Origin: Eggerthellaceae bacterium
GTDB taxonomy: Bacteria > Actinomycetota > Coriobacteriia > Coriobacteriales > Eggerthellaceae
Direction: 5' to 3'
Assembly (NCBI GenBank): GCA_017434045.1
Contig: JAFRGA010000027.1
Span: 1-43,241, forward strand
Length of the DNA stretch: 43,241 bases
Below, one piece after another: positions 23,307 to 31,732 of the stretch. Numbering within the stretch: position 1 is the stretch's first letter; every line of letters starts with the position of its first letter. Both the position numbers and the translations under genes were made by a program. The notes below the pieces were generated by a model, which ran no database searches, was not told the origin of the DNA, and saw nothing but the letters and a program-made list of their open reading frames with translations.

Positions 23307-24500
23307 TCATCTCGCAAGCAATGCGGATACCTTGTCGAGAATCGCATCGGCGAGCTCGCGTTTCGAGGCAGGGCCGACTTGTTCGGCAGATTCGGAATCG
23401 ACCAACAAGATCTCGTTTTCGTCCACGGCGAACGCACGACCTTCGCCGGCGAGGTTGCCGACGATGAAGTCGGCATGCTTCGATACGAGCTTCTTGCGGG
23501 AATTGGCCTCAAGGTCTTCGGTTTCCGCTGCGTATCCTACGACTACCTGACCGATTCTTTTCCGTGAGCCCATCGTTGCAAGGATATCGGGGTTTTCCAC
23601 TAGCTCGATGTACTTCAGCGCATCGTCGGCGTTTCCCTTCTTGAGCTTTGATGCGGCAGGAGCAACTGGGCGAAAATCGCTGACTGCTGCTGTGAAGATG
23701 GCTATATCCGAATCATCGAAGCGCTCATCAACCGACTCGAACATTTGAAGCGCTGTCTTCACCCGCACCATTTTTATGCCCGGAGGATCCGGGAGCGAGA
23801 CAGGTCCGGTCACTATAGTAACGATGGCACCGCGTTCCTGCGCAGCTTCCGCCAGGGCAAACCCCGTTTTACCTGATGAGGGATTCGTAATGTATCGGAC
23901 AGGGTCGATGGGCTCGACGGTTGGCCCCGCCGTGACGAGCATTCGCTTCCCTTCCAGATCGCGCTTGATTGAAAGCAGTTCCAACACCTTCGATACGATG
24001 ACTTCGGGCTCTGCCAATCTCCCTTTACCAACATCGCCGCAGGCCAGATAACCACTTTCTGAGTCGATGAACGCAATGCCTCGTTCTCGCAACACCTGCA
24101 TGTTCTGCTTGTTGGCGGCGCTCTCGTACATGTTGACGTTCATTGCAGGCGCGATGACCAGGGGAGCAGTCGTCGCCATGGCGGTTGTTGTCAAGAGGTC
24201 ATCGGCAATGCCGTTTGCGATTTTCCCAATTACATTTGCCGTACACGGAGCGATAAGGAACAGATCAGCCTCTTTGGCAAGGGATATGTGATGGATAGGG
24301 TCACCTGGCGCATCATCGAACAAGCCCACGGCAACCGGTTCCCGCGTGAGGGCCCTGAAAAGGGCCGGCTGGATGAACTCGGTTGAATGGCGCGTCATGA
24401 CGATCTTCACACGCACGCCCGCCCTCTGAAGACCGCGTACGATCTCGCAGGTCTTATAGATTGCAACGCAACCCGTCACGCCGATGAGAACCGTCTTCAT
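23307..24500 (-). CDS. coaBC: Bifunctional phosphopantothenoylcysteine decarboxylase / phosphopantothenate-cysteine ligase
   Basis: 397 residues, usual CoaBC length. CoaC half (flavin decarboxylase): catalytic His in DPIHHISLAKEAD, APAMNVNMY, and GYLACGDVGKGRL. CoaB half: GPTVEPIDPVRYITNPSSGK, then AAVSDFRP and KLKK. It converts 4'-phosphopantothenate and cysteine to 4'-phosphopantetheine on the way to coenzyme A. ATG at 24500 has GGAGGTGCCC just before it; 12 upstream residues in the frame are not family-like. Upstream lies a 184-bp spacer after rluD with only a weak hairpin. Confidence 0.95.
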   Translation of the reverse strand: MKTVLIGVTGCVAIYKTCEIVRGLQRAGVRVKIVMTRHSTEFIQPALFRALTREPVAVGLFDDAPGDPIHHISLAKEADLFLIAPCTANVIGKIANGIADDLLTTTAMATTAPLVIAPAMNVNMYESAANKQNMQVLRERGIAFIDSESGYLACGDVGKGRLAEPEVIVSKVLELLSIKRDLEGKRMLVTAGPTVEPIDPVRYITNPSSGKTGFALAEAAQERGAIVTIVTGPVSLPDPPGIKMVRVKTALQMFESVDERFDDSDIAIFTAAVSDFRPVAPAASKLKKGNADDALKYIELVENPDILATMGSRKRIGQVVVGYAAETEDLEANSRKKLVSKHADFIVGNLAGEGRAFAVDENEILLVDSESAEQVGPASKRELADAILDKVSALLAR

Positions 24501-24618
24501 GGGCACCTCCATCCGCCCAAAACTAACGTATACCATAGTAACCCATTACGTTATCGAACGCATGCGTCCTAATAGTTGCCTGTCATGAGGTTGTAATGAT
24601 AGACGTGACGATGTTTAA

Positions 24619-24659
24619 GCATTTTGACACGCCTTGAATGCCAGGGCATGTCAAGATGC
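24619..24659. terminator. Imperfect hairpin downstream of rluD
   Basis: Arms 24619-24633 and 24645-24659 match at 13 of 15 positions. It lies 26 bases past the rluD stop with no clear T-run. Possible weak terminator of ileS-lspA-rluD. The rest of the spacer to 24500 shows no gene. Confidence 0.35.
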
Positions 24660-24684
24660 CCAGTATAAAAGCCCTCGTCAGGCC

Positions 24685-25743
24685 TTAACGCTGATCGAGA
24701 TAGGGAATTCCCGCAATAGAGGGATGTGGTGCATCGGCGAGAAGCGCTGCCACTTCCCTGCCGGCCTCGGTGAGTCCTGTGCTTCTTTCAGACAACAGAT
24801 TCAAGGTCTCAACAAGGTCGTCGGGCAAGTTGTCTGCGAATGTGAGCTTCTCGCCCGTGATGGGATGGTCAAGCGAGAGCATGAACGAATGGAGGAACTG
24901 ACGGCGCAGGCCAAGGTTGGCAACTTCTTGCTTCGGTCGGTTCGCCACATAGAGCGGATCTCCCACCAGCGGATGCTTGACGTACTCCATGTGCACGCGA
25001 ATCTGATGCGTGCGCCCTGTGAACAGCTTGCAGTCGACGAGCGTGTAGCCGTTGTCTTTATGACCCGCCTCGAAGCGCTCGAGGACCCTGAACGTCGTCA
25101 CGGCGTCGCGCGCGGAATCGGTATCGCGAATGGACATACGCGTGCGGTCCTTGGGATGACGCGCTATCGGCGCGTCGATCATGCCGGTGTCGTGGGCAAG
25201 CACGCCGTTCACGAGCGCCAGGTATCGCCGGTCGACTGCACGTTCCTGAATCGCCTCCATAAGCGCAAATCCAGCTTCGTCGCTCTTGGCGGCGAGCATG
25301 AGTCCCGTGGTATCCATGTCAAGGCGATGAACGATGCCGAGGCGGTCGCGTTCGCCTTGAACATTGCAGAGGTTGCTTACCCCGCAATGGTAGATGAGCG
25401 CATTGACCAGCGTGCCGTCCAAGTGTTCATATGAGGGATGGCAGACAAGGCCCGCCTGTTTGGATATCACGATGAGGTCATCGTCTTCAAAGCGGATGTC
25501 AAGTGGAATCGCCTCGCCCGTGAGCGGGGTGTCGATTTCCTCTTCCTCAACCTCGTAAATAATCGCCAAGCCGGGTTTGATGATCTTCTTTTTGTTTCCG
25601 CGCTCGCCCGCGACGAGGACCTTTCCCGCATCTATGGCGGAGGCTGCTGCAGATCGGCTCGGGTACAGTCCACGTTGTCCCATGAGGGCATCGAGCCTGA
25701 GGCCCTTGTCGGACTCAGTAGTCACATAACAACGGGACGCCAT
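24685..25743 (-). CDS. rluD: RluD-family 23S rRNA pseudouridine synthase
   Basis: 352 residues. N-terminal S4 RNA-binding domain (about 15-80), then the RluA/RluD catalytic domain with HRLD142MDTTGLML, where D142 is the expected nucleophile, and FTGRTHQIRVHM downstream. It isomerises uridines in large-subunit rRNA; which positions cannot be read from sequence, so RluD rather than another RluA-type enzyme is by length and the lspA neighbour. The start overlaps the lspA stop as TAATG (25741-25745), a common lspA-rluD arrangement in Gram-positives. The extra N-terminal stretch in the open frame is only the lspA shadow. Confidence 0.9.
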   Translation of the reverse strand: MASRCYVTTESDKGLRLDALMGQRGLYPSRSAAASAIDAGKVLVAGERGNKKKIIKPGLAIIYEVEEEEIDTPLTGEAIPLDIRFEDDDLIVISKQAGLVCHPSYEHLDGTLVNALIYHCGVSNLCNVQGERDRLGIVHRLDMDTTGLMLAAKSDEAGFALMEAIQERAVDRRYLALVNGVLAHDTGMIDAPIARHPKDRTRMSIRDTDSARDAVTTFRVLERFEAGHKDNGYTLVDCKLFTGRTHQIRVHMEYVKHPLVGDPLYVANRPKQEVANLGLRRQFLHSFMLSLDHPITGEKLTFADNLPDDLVETLNLLSERSTGLTEAGREVAALLADAPHPSIAGIPYLDQR

Positions 25744-26249
25744 TATTCGGCTTCCTCTTCGGAGTCGTTCTTGAACGAGAAGAACATCCCGATGAGGAGC
25801 AAGGCGAAACCGCAGGTAACTCCTATGTCGGCGACGTTGAAGACGGGAAAGTCGATAAAGCTGAACTCGATGAAGTCCGTGACGAAGCCCTGTGCGAAAC
25901 GGTCGATGGCATTGCCAATGCCGCCGGCGACGATGAGCGCCAACGATACGGTCTGCATCCAGTTGCACTGCTTGATCGTCACGAAAAACGAGATGGCGAT
26001 GACAAGGCACACGATCAGCGAGAATATGCCAAGCCCATACGTCGAATCCGAGAAGATGCCCCACGCTCCCCCGGTGTTGTGGACGAGGCGGATGTCGAAA
26101 AGGCCGGCGAAGGGACCGAAGAGGATGCCTCCTGGCTGTTGGCCTGCGAACAGGCTCTTCGTCAGCTGGTCGAGAATCACCCAGACAACGGCCACGGCGG
26201 CGAAAACGCCTGCCTTCTTCTTCGGATACGATATGCTCTGGGCTGCCAC
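25743..26249 (-). CDS. lspA: Lipoprotein signal peptidase (signal peptidase II)
   Basis: 168 residues, four transmembrane segments. The catalytic aspartates lie in GNAIDRFAQGFVTD125F and FNVAD141IGV. It cuts prolipoproteins after diacylglyceryl attachment; the PASTA lipoprotein of this window would be a substrate. Start given as GTG at 26249 because AAAGG lies nine to ten bases before it; a TTG at 26267 would add six residues and would have no ribosome-binding site. Co-directional with ileS upstream and overlapping rluD downstream. Confidence 0.93.
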   Translation of the reverse strand: MAAQSISYPKKKAGVFAAVAVVWVILDQLTKSLFAGQQPGGILFGPFAGLFDIRLVHNTGGAWGIFSDSTYGLGIFSLIVCLVIAISFFVTIKQCNWMQTVSLALIVAGGIGNAIDRFAQGFVTDFIEFSFIDFPVFNVADIGVTCGFALLLIGMFFSFKNDSEEEAE

Positions 26250-26268
26250 AGTTAGATTACCTTTCAAA

Positions 26269-26304
26269 AGAACCTGACAAGGGATCTGCCCCTTGCCAGG
26301 TTCT
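26269..26304 (-). terminator. Hairpin between ileS and lspA
   Basis: Arms 26269-26283 and 26290-26304 (AGAACCTGACAAGGG against its near-complement, 14 of 15). On the minus strand it is followed by TTTTGAAAGG, so it may partly end ileS transcripts; the T-run is short. The GGGGCAGATCCC centre resembles the other palindromes of the window. Confidence 0.5.
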
Positions 26305-26329
26305 CAAATTAATAGAGGCTTTGCCCCTC

Positions 26330-29176
26330 TTACGCTTCTACGAAACCGATTTCGTCAAGAACGTCACCGCAACGCTTGCAGACATGCGGATGGCCCGCGT
26401 TTCCACCGAGATCGCGGTAGTTCCAGCAACGCGGACACTTCTCGCCCTGCGCTTGCATGATCTCGCAGGAAAGCTCGTCGCCTTCGGCGAACTCGACGCC
26501 GCTCACGATGAACAGCTCCTCGAAGACAGCATCGTCATAGCGCGACAAAGCCTCGAGGAGGCCCTTCGGTGCAACCACCTTGACGGCCGCCTCCTGGCTC
26601 TTGTTCACGAGCTTGTCGGCACGTGCCTGCTCAAGGGCCTTGGTCACCACTTCGCGGACGCCCATGGCACTGGCGAAAGACTCGATGCTCGCAGCGCCTT
26701 CGTCCTGCGGAAGCGCCGGTGCGAAGTCCTCGCGCGTCGGCCAGCCGCCGAGCTGGATGCTGAACGGACGGTTCTTGTTGTTGCGCATGGCCGGCGGGAA
26801 GTGCTCCCAGACCTCGTCGCATGTGAAGGAGATGATGGGTGCCAGCACGCGCACGAGCACCTCGAGGATGTTCATGAGCACGCTCTGTACGGCACGTCGA
26901 CGCGCAGAGCCGGGCGCCTCGGAGTACAGGCGGTCCTTCGCGACGTCCATGTAGACGCTCGAGAGCTCGTTGACGAAGTCGTAGCATGCGCGGTAAACGC
27001 CCTGGAACTTGTACGTATCGTAGGCGGCCTCGCAATCGCGCAGCAGCGCATAGGTCTTCGCCATGAAGTACTGGTCGATGGGCTCGAGCTCGTCCCAGCT
27101 CGAAACGGCAGCAGCGTCATCGAAGTCGTTCAGGCTGCCCAAGAGGAACCTGAAGGAGTTGCGGAACTTGCGGTAGGCGTCGGAGACCTGCTTCAGGATG
27201 CCGTCGGAAATCGATACGTCGTGCGAGTAGTCGACCGAGGCTACCCACAGACGCAGCACGTCGGCGCCGAACTTGTCCATGACCTCGGCGGGGTCGATGC
27301 CGTTGCCCTTGGACTTGGACATCTTCTCGCCGTTCTCGTCGACGGTGAAGCCGCAGTGCATGACGGACTTGTACGGGGCAACGCCATAGGCGCCCACGCT
27401 GGTCAGCAGGGCGGATTGGAACCAACCACGATGCTGGTCGGAGCCCTCCAAGTACATCTCGGCCGGGAAGTGGAGGCCTTCGGACTCACGGTGGCGGCAC
27501 ACGCTCGTGTGCGAGACGCCGCTTTCCCACCACACGTCGAGGATGTCCTTTTCGGGAACGAGGTCCTCAACGCCCGCACCGCATTTAGCACAGCAGGTAT
27601 CGGCAGGCAGGTAGTCTGCGGGACTCTTTGTGAACCATGCGTCGGCGCCCTGCTCGTAGAACAGCTCGATCACGGCGTCGAACGTCGCTTCAGTGGCGAC
27701 GGTCTCGCCGCACTTGGAGCAGTTGAAAACGGGAATCGGAACGCCCCAGGAGCGCTGTCGAGAGATGCACCAATCGGGACGGTCCGCCACCATCGCGCCG
27801 ATACGGTTAGATGCCCAGGCAGGGATCCATTCCACTTCGGACTCGATCGCCTTGGAAGCGGCATCGCGCAGGCCAGTTGCATCCATGCTCACGAACCACT
27901 GGCTCGTAGCGCGGAAGATGACAGGCTTGTGGCAGCGCCAGCAATGCGGGTAGCTGTGCGAGATGTCCTCGTGCATGATCAGCATGCCGCGATCGCGCAG
28001 CCAATCGATGATGACGGGATTGGCCTCGTTGACCTCCATGCCGCTGAACGGACCGCCAGTCCCCATGCCATCGCCGGCATAGAAGCGGCCCTCGTCGTCG
28101 ACGGGCATGACGACGGGCACGTCGAACTTCATGCCGGCGAGGTAGTCATCGACGCCATGACCCGGAGCGGTGTGCACGATGCCCGTGCCGTCTTCCATCG
28201 TGACGTAGTCGGCGTAGATGAAGACACCCTCCTCGCCGTTGTCGCCGAAGATCGGCTGCTTGTACTTGTTGCCGAGAAGCTCGGTTCCAGTAGCGCTCCA
28301 ACCTTCAACGACCTTCGCGTCATCCCAACCGAATTTCTCGACAAGTTTCTCGACGAGCGCCTCGGCCATAATGTAGGCGCGCCCATCGTGCTCGACGGCA
28401 ACGTAGGCCTCGTCGGGATGCAGGATCACGGCATCGTCGGCAGGAAGCGTCCAAGGAGTCGTCGTCCAAATAGCGACGTCGAGCTTTCCTTCCCAAGCCT
28501 CGAGGCCGGCGGGGACCGTCGTCATCTCGAAGCGTACGAAGATGGCGGGCGAAACCTCGTCGCCGTACTCGATCTCGGCCTCTGCGAGGGCGGTCTTGCA
28601 GTGGCTGCACCAGTGGATGGGCTTACGGCCGCGATAGACAGCGCCGTCGAGGAACATCTTCTTGAACACCTCGACGTTTCCCGCCTCGTAGTTGGGGACG
28701 TACGTAAGGTACGGATGCTCCCAGTCGGCGTTCACGCCGAGGCGTTTGAATCCGTCGCGCTGAACGCCCACGTACTTTTCGGCCCAATCGCGGCATAGGC
28801 GCCTAATCTCGGGCTGAGGCGTCTCGCGGAACTTCTCGGTTCCAAGCGAGGTCTCGATCATGTGCTCGATGGGTTGGCCATGGCAGTCCCAACCGGGGAT
28901 GTACGGCGTGTAGTATCCACGCTGCGCGTGCGACTTGATCACGAAGTCCTTCAGGATCTTGTTGAACGCGTGGCCGATGTGGATGGGGCCGTTCGCATAC
29001 GGGGGGCCATCATGGAGCACGAACGGCTCGCCGTCAGCATTCTGCTCGAGAACACGCCAGTACAGGCGTTCTTCATCCCATTTCTCGAGTCTCTTGGGCT
29101 CGTTCTCGGGAAGGTTTCCCCGCATGGCGAAATCAGTTTCGGGGAGGTTCATCGTATCTTTGTAGGAGTTTGCCAC
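26330..29176 (-). CDS. ileS: Isoleucyl-tRNA synthetase
   Basis: 948 residues, class I synthetase. Motifs: GPIH66IGH69, GWDCHGQPIEH, the editing-domain text TTTPWTLPAD, KMSKSKGNGIDP, and a C-terminal zinc finger CPRCWNYRDLGG...CKRCGD. It charges tRNA-Ile in the cytoplasm. Start is GTG at 29176 (ANSYKDTMNLPETDFAMRGN follows) with GAGG five bases before; 78 further upstream codons are open but run through the promoter and look non-coding. No T-box signature was found in the short leader, although T-boxes often control ileS. Confidence 0.96.
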   Translation of the reverse strand: MANSYKDTMNLPETDFAMRGNLPENEPKRLEKWDEERLYWRVLEQNADGEPFVLHDGPPYANGPIHIGHAFNKILKDFVIKSHAQRGYYTPYIPGWDCHGQPIEHMIETSLGTEKFRETPQPEIRRLCRDWAEKYVGVQRDGFKRLGVNADWEHPYLTYVPNYEAGNVEVFKKMFLDGAVYRGRKPIHWCSHCKTALAEAEIEYGDEVSPAIFVRFEMTTVPAGLEAWEGKLDVAIWTTTPWTLPADDAVILHPDEAYVAVEHDGRAYIMAEALVEKLVEKFGWDDAKVVEGWSATGTELLGNKYKQPIFGDNGEEGVFIYADYVTMEDGTGIVHTAPGHGVDDYLAGMKFDVPVVMPVDDEGRFYAGDGMGTGGPFSGMEVNEANPVIIDWLRDRGMLIMHEDISHSYPHCWRCHKPVIFRATSQWFVSMDATGLRDAASKAIESEVEWIPAWASNRIGAMVADRPDWCISRQRSWGVPIPVFNCSKCGETVATEATFDAVIELFYEQGADAWFTKSPADYLPADTCCAKCGAGVEDLVPEKDILDVWWESGVSHTSVCRHRESEGLHFPAEMYLEGSDQHRGWFQSALLTSVGAYGVAPYKSVMHCGFTVDENGEKMSKSKGNGIDPAEVMDKFGADVLRLWVASVDYSHDVSISDGILKQVSDAYRKFRNSFRFLLGSLNDFDDAAAVSSWDELEPIDQYFMAKTYALLRDCEAAYDTYKFQGVYRACYDFVNELSSVYMDVAKDRLYSEAPGSARRRAVQSVLMNILEVLVRVLAPIISFTCDEVWEHFPPAMRNNKNRPFSIQLGGWPTREDFAPALPQDEGAASIESFASAMGVREVVTKALEQARADKLVNKSQEAAVKVVAPKGLLEALSRYDDAVFEELFIVSGVEFAEGDELSCEIMQAQGEKCPRCWNYRDLGGNAGHPHVCKRCGDVLDEIGFVEA

Positions 29177-29211
29177 AATATCCTCTTTCGGGTCGTTACT
29201 CAAACCCGATA

Positions 29212-29242
29212 AGTATACGCTAAAAGACCAGATTACGTGAAT
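29212..29242 (-). promoter_or_regulatory. Candidate ileS promoter
   Basis: Minus strand TATACT (-10, 29212-29217) with TTCACG about 18 bases upstream as a weak -35. The leader is about 30 nt and holds only a 5-bp CGGGT/ACCCG hairpin. Confidence 0.45.
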
Positions 29243-29311
29243 ATTGTTAATACGTTCAAAATGATTGCACAGCGTTTTAGCCGAATTCTCGACTACGCGG
29301 CAGAAAGGCTT

Positions 29312-29340
29312 TTGTTGAACTCTCCCCAATCTTGTACAAT
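29312..29340 (+). promoter_or_regulatory. degV promoter
   Basis: TTGTTG (29312-29317) and TACAAT (29335-29340) are separated by exactly 17 bases, 35 bases before the degV start. Confidence 0.65.
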
Positions 29341-29375
29341 GAGTTACGTGAGTTAGTGTTTGAAAGGATTTCCCC

Positions 29376-30248
29376 ATGCAATTTGAGATCGTAACCGATT
29401 CCAGCTGCAATCTTAGCGATCAGATGATTCGCGAGTTCGGCCTGCATATTCTGCCGCTTACCTTCATGTCCGACGGCGAGCAATTCCAAAGCTTCACTGC
29501 CGGGGCCGATAGCGACCTCAAGAAGTTTTTCAAGATGATGAGGGATGGCAAGGTGTTCACCACTTCCCTGCCTAATCTTCAGAACACAGAGACTCTTCTG
29601 CGCGGTTTGCTCGATGACGGCAAAGATATCCTCTACATCGGCTTCTCGAGCGGCCTTTCAGGCACGTACCAAGCTACCGCCGCCCTGCTCGAGGAGTTTC
29701 GTAACTCCTACCCCGGCCAGAAGATTTACCATACCGACACCCTTGCCGCCGCCATGGGCGAAGGCCTGCTCGTCTACAAGGCCGTGAAAATGGCCCAGGA
29801 CGGCGCCACAATCGAAGAGGTTTATAACTGGGTCGAGGATAACAAGCTCAACTTGGCCCATTGGTTCACCGTCGACGACCTGATGTTCCTGTTCCGCGGC
29901 GGGCGCGTTTCTCGCACGAGCGCATGGGCGGGCACGCTTCTCAACATCAAGCCAGTGCTCCATGTCGACGACGAAGGTCGTCTTATCCCGATGGATAAGG
30001 TCCGCGGACGCAAGAAGTCCATTCAGGCGCTCGTCGACCACATGGAGGAATCGGCCCTCAAACCCGTTGCCGACCAGGAAGTCTTCATCAGCCATGGCGA
30101 TTGCGAGGATGACGCCAACTACCTCGTCGATCTCATCAAGAAGCGCTTCGGCTGCACGAAGTTCGAAGTGAACATCCTTGACCCCGTTATCGGCGCGCAC
30201 TCAGGACCCGGCACCCTCGCCCTATTCTTCTTTGCCGACAAGCGGTAA
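29376..30248 (+). CDS. DegV-family fatty-acid-binding protein
   Basis: 290 residues. Typical DegV opening VTDSSCNLSDQMIREFGLHILPL and the second conserved stretch YIGFSSGLSGTYQAT, then DTLAAAMGEG. The family binds a single fatty acid and, in Firmicutes, some members (FakB) deliver it to the fatty-acid kinase FakA; no fakA is in view, so a FakB role is only possible. Cytoplasmic. Start supported by AAAGGA upstream and by its own promoter; a clear terminator follows, so it is a single-gene unit. Confidence 0.9.
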   Translation: MQFEIVTDSSCNLSDQMIREFGLHILPLTFMSDGEQFQSFTAGADSDLKKFFKMMRDGKVFTTSLPNLQNTETLLRGLLDDGKDILYIGFSSGLSGTYQATAALLEEFRNSYPGQKIYHTDTLAAAMGEGLLVYKAVKMAQDGATIEEVYNWVEDNKLNLAHWFTVDDLMFLFRGGRVSRTSAWAGTLLNIKPVLHVDDEGRLIPMDKVRGRKKSIQALVDHMEESALKPVADQEVFISHGDCEDDANYLVDLIKKRFGCTKFEVNILDPVIGAHSGPGTLALFFFADKR

Positions 30249-30307
30249 GAATCATACGGTTTAGATTGCGAGGGGACTTGAAGCGTCCTGGGGAATTGAT
30301 TACCGAA

Positions 30308-30339
30308 TCGGAGGGGCAATCCCCTCCGAGTTTCTTTTT
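30308..30339 (+). terminator. Rho-independent terminator of degV
   Basis: Stem TCGGAGGGG (30308-30316) / CCCCTCCGA (30321-30329), loop CAAT, followed by GTTTCTTTTT. The core is again GGGGCAATCCCC. Further on, 30361-30392 holds a degenerate copy of the CAAAC..CCGGTC..T.AACCC repeat seen at 2345-2415. Confidence 0.85.
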
Positions 30340-30434
30340 GTAAAAAGGATACGCCAGGCGAGTCAAACAGTCCGGTCCTTAAACCCGCCTCAATCTCTTC
30401 TAAAGACGGATGGGAACGGGTTCAGTCCACGATC

Positions 30435-31568
30435 CTAACTACGTGGTGAAACGATGCGGCGCAAGGCGGCGATGAGCTTCTCATTGTCCTGGCGGGTGCG
30501 CACGGCCACGCAGAAGTAGCCGTTTTCGGCAAGGCCGGGAGTACCGGCAAGTTTCCTGATGAGGAAGCCTTCGAGTTGAAGTCGTGCGCTCAAGTGGTTG
30601 ACATCGGAAATGGCCAGCTTCAAGTCCCCGCCATTATGGTATGAGCACATGACGTAGTTCGCCTCGGCGGGAAAAATGTCGATGCCCGGCACGAGGCTGA
30701 GCATGCACTGCATCCAGGGAATCTCGCTGTACAAGAACCCGCGGACTCCGTCGAGTTTGGGGTGCTCCTGCGCAGCTGCATCGGCAAGCACCTCTGCGAA
30801 CATCGAAACACCGGTGTTATCGTAGAACTTGCTGATTTCCTTGATGGTATCGGGGTGCGCGATGCAATAGCTCACATGCGCGCCTGGCATGGCGTACTGC
30901 TCCGAGAACGACTGTATGACGATGAGGTTGCGGTATTCCTCGGTGAGCTTGGCCATCGACTCCCCGCCTAAGGTCAGCTCGATTGAACGCTCGTCAACGA
31001 CGACCCAGTCGCATACGGACAAATACGATAAGAGCGTGGACTTCGAGAGGAGCCTGCTCGTCGGATAGCTCGGATTGGCGAGCAGCGCAGCGTCGATGCT
31101 GACGTTTCGGTTCTCGAGCAAGTCGGCATCAGGGGTGACGAAGCTAGCCGGAGACGAGATGCTCTCCACCGTGTGGCCGGTGTTCCCCAATGCGAGCACG
31201 TATTCGATGGGGCAAGGAGTCGATACGCCCACTACGCAGGGCTCGAACGCCTGCGAAACGGCCGTGATCATACTTGAAACCGTAGACCCCACGAGGAAGG
31301 ACTCAACGGGCATCGCGAAGATGCGGGCTAGGACGCTTCTAAGGGTATGTGCCTCACGATCGGGCAGATACGAAATGACGCCCTTCGAGAGAGCATCGCT
31401 CATGGCGTCGATAAAGGATTGGGGAGTTCCGAAGGGGTTTTCAGTGCCCGAGAAATCAATCCACGAAATCTCTCCGCGTACGTCGTAAGGCGGGCAGAGC
31501 ATCTGCTCGGGAAGGGCAACAGACGCCATGCGCTTCGTGGAGAACGCGCTTTGCTCATCCATGCCCAT
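30435..31568 (-). CDS. HisC/CobD-like aminotransferase-fold protein lacking the PLP lysine
   Basis: 377 residues with the fold-type I layout of histidinol-phosphate aminotransferase or threonine-phosphate decarboxylase: FSGTENPFG near the N-terminus, ANPSYPTSR where NPNNPTG is expected, VVVDERSIEL with the PLP-nitrogen Asp, and VAVRTRQDNEKL with the carboxylate-binding Arg near the end. Where the family has SFSK or TFSK, this protein reads QSFSEQYAMPGA (codon GAG at 30900-30902), so the lysine that holds PLP is Glu, and the PLP-contacting Asn is Tyr. It may be a non-catalytic paralogue or do unusual chemistry. Start: ATG at 31568 has AAAGG nine bases before; ATG at 31598 is the alternative. 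No his or cob gene adjoins it. Confidence 0.75.
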   Translation of the reverse strand: MGMDEQSAFSTKRMASVALPEQMLCPPYDVRGEISWIDFSGTENPFGTPQSFIDAMSDALSKGVISYLPDREAHTLRSVLARIFAMPVESFLVGSTVSSMITAVSQAFEPCVVGVSTPCPIEYVLALGNTGHTVESISSPASFVTPDADLLENRNVSIDAALLANPSYPTSRLLSKSTLLSYLSVCDWVVVDERSIELTLGGESMAKLTEEYRNLIVIQSFSEQYAMPGAHVSYCIAHPDTIKEISKFYDNTGVSMFAEVLADAAAQEHPKLDGVRGFLYSEIPWMQCMLSLVPGIDIFPAEANYVMCSYHNGGDLKLAISDVNHLSARLQLEGFLIRKLAGTPGLAENGYFCVAVRTRQDNEKLIAALRRIVSPRS

Positions 31569-31732
31569 GTGCTCAAACCTTTCGCTGATACGCATCATCT
31601 AGTTGGAACGATTGGGCTGGGTGGAAGATATTGTGCGTTAACGCCTTCGTTCTAATATTAATAACCGCAGGTGAATGCGGGTTTCATATCCTAACACAAA
31701 AACGTGCTTCCTGTAGTGATAGACTTTTTTCC

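Noticed and set aside
26321..28798. 825-codon plus-strand open frame
   Set aside because: Antisense to ileS over its full length; long only because of high G+C, no recognisable domain.
29177..29375. T-box riboswitch upstream of ileS
   Set aside because: The leader from the likely promoter is about 30 nt and no GGGTGG-type T-box sequence or anticodon-bearing stem is visible.
31569..31732. SOS (LexA) operator before dinB
   Set aside because: No CGAAC-N-GTTCG-like or Gram-negative-type LexA site found; only AT-rich promoter-like text and a CCGCA/TGCGG pair.
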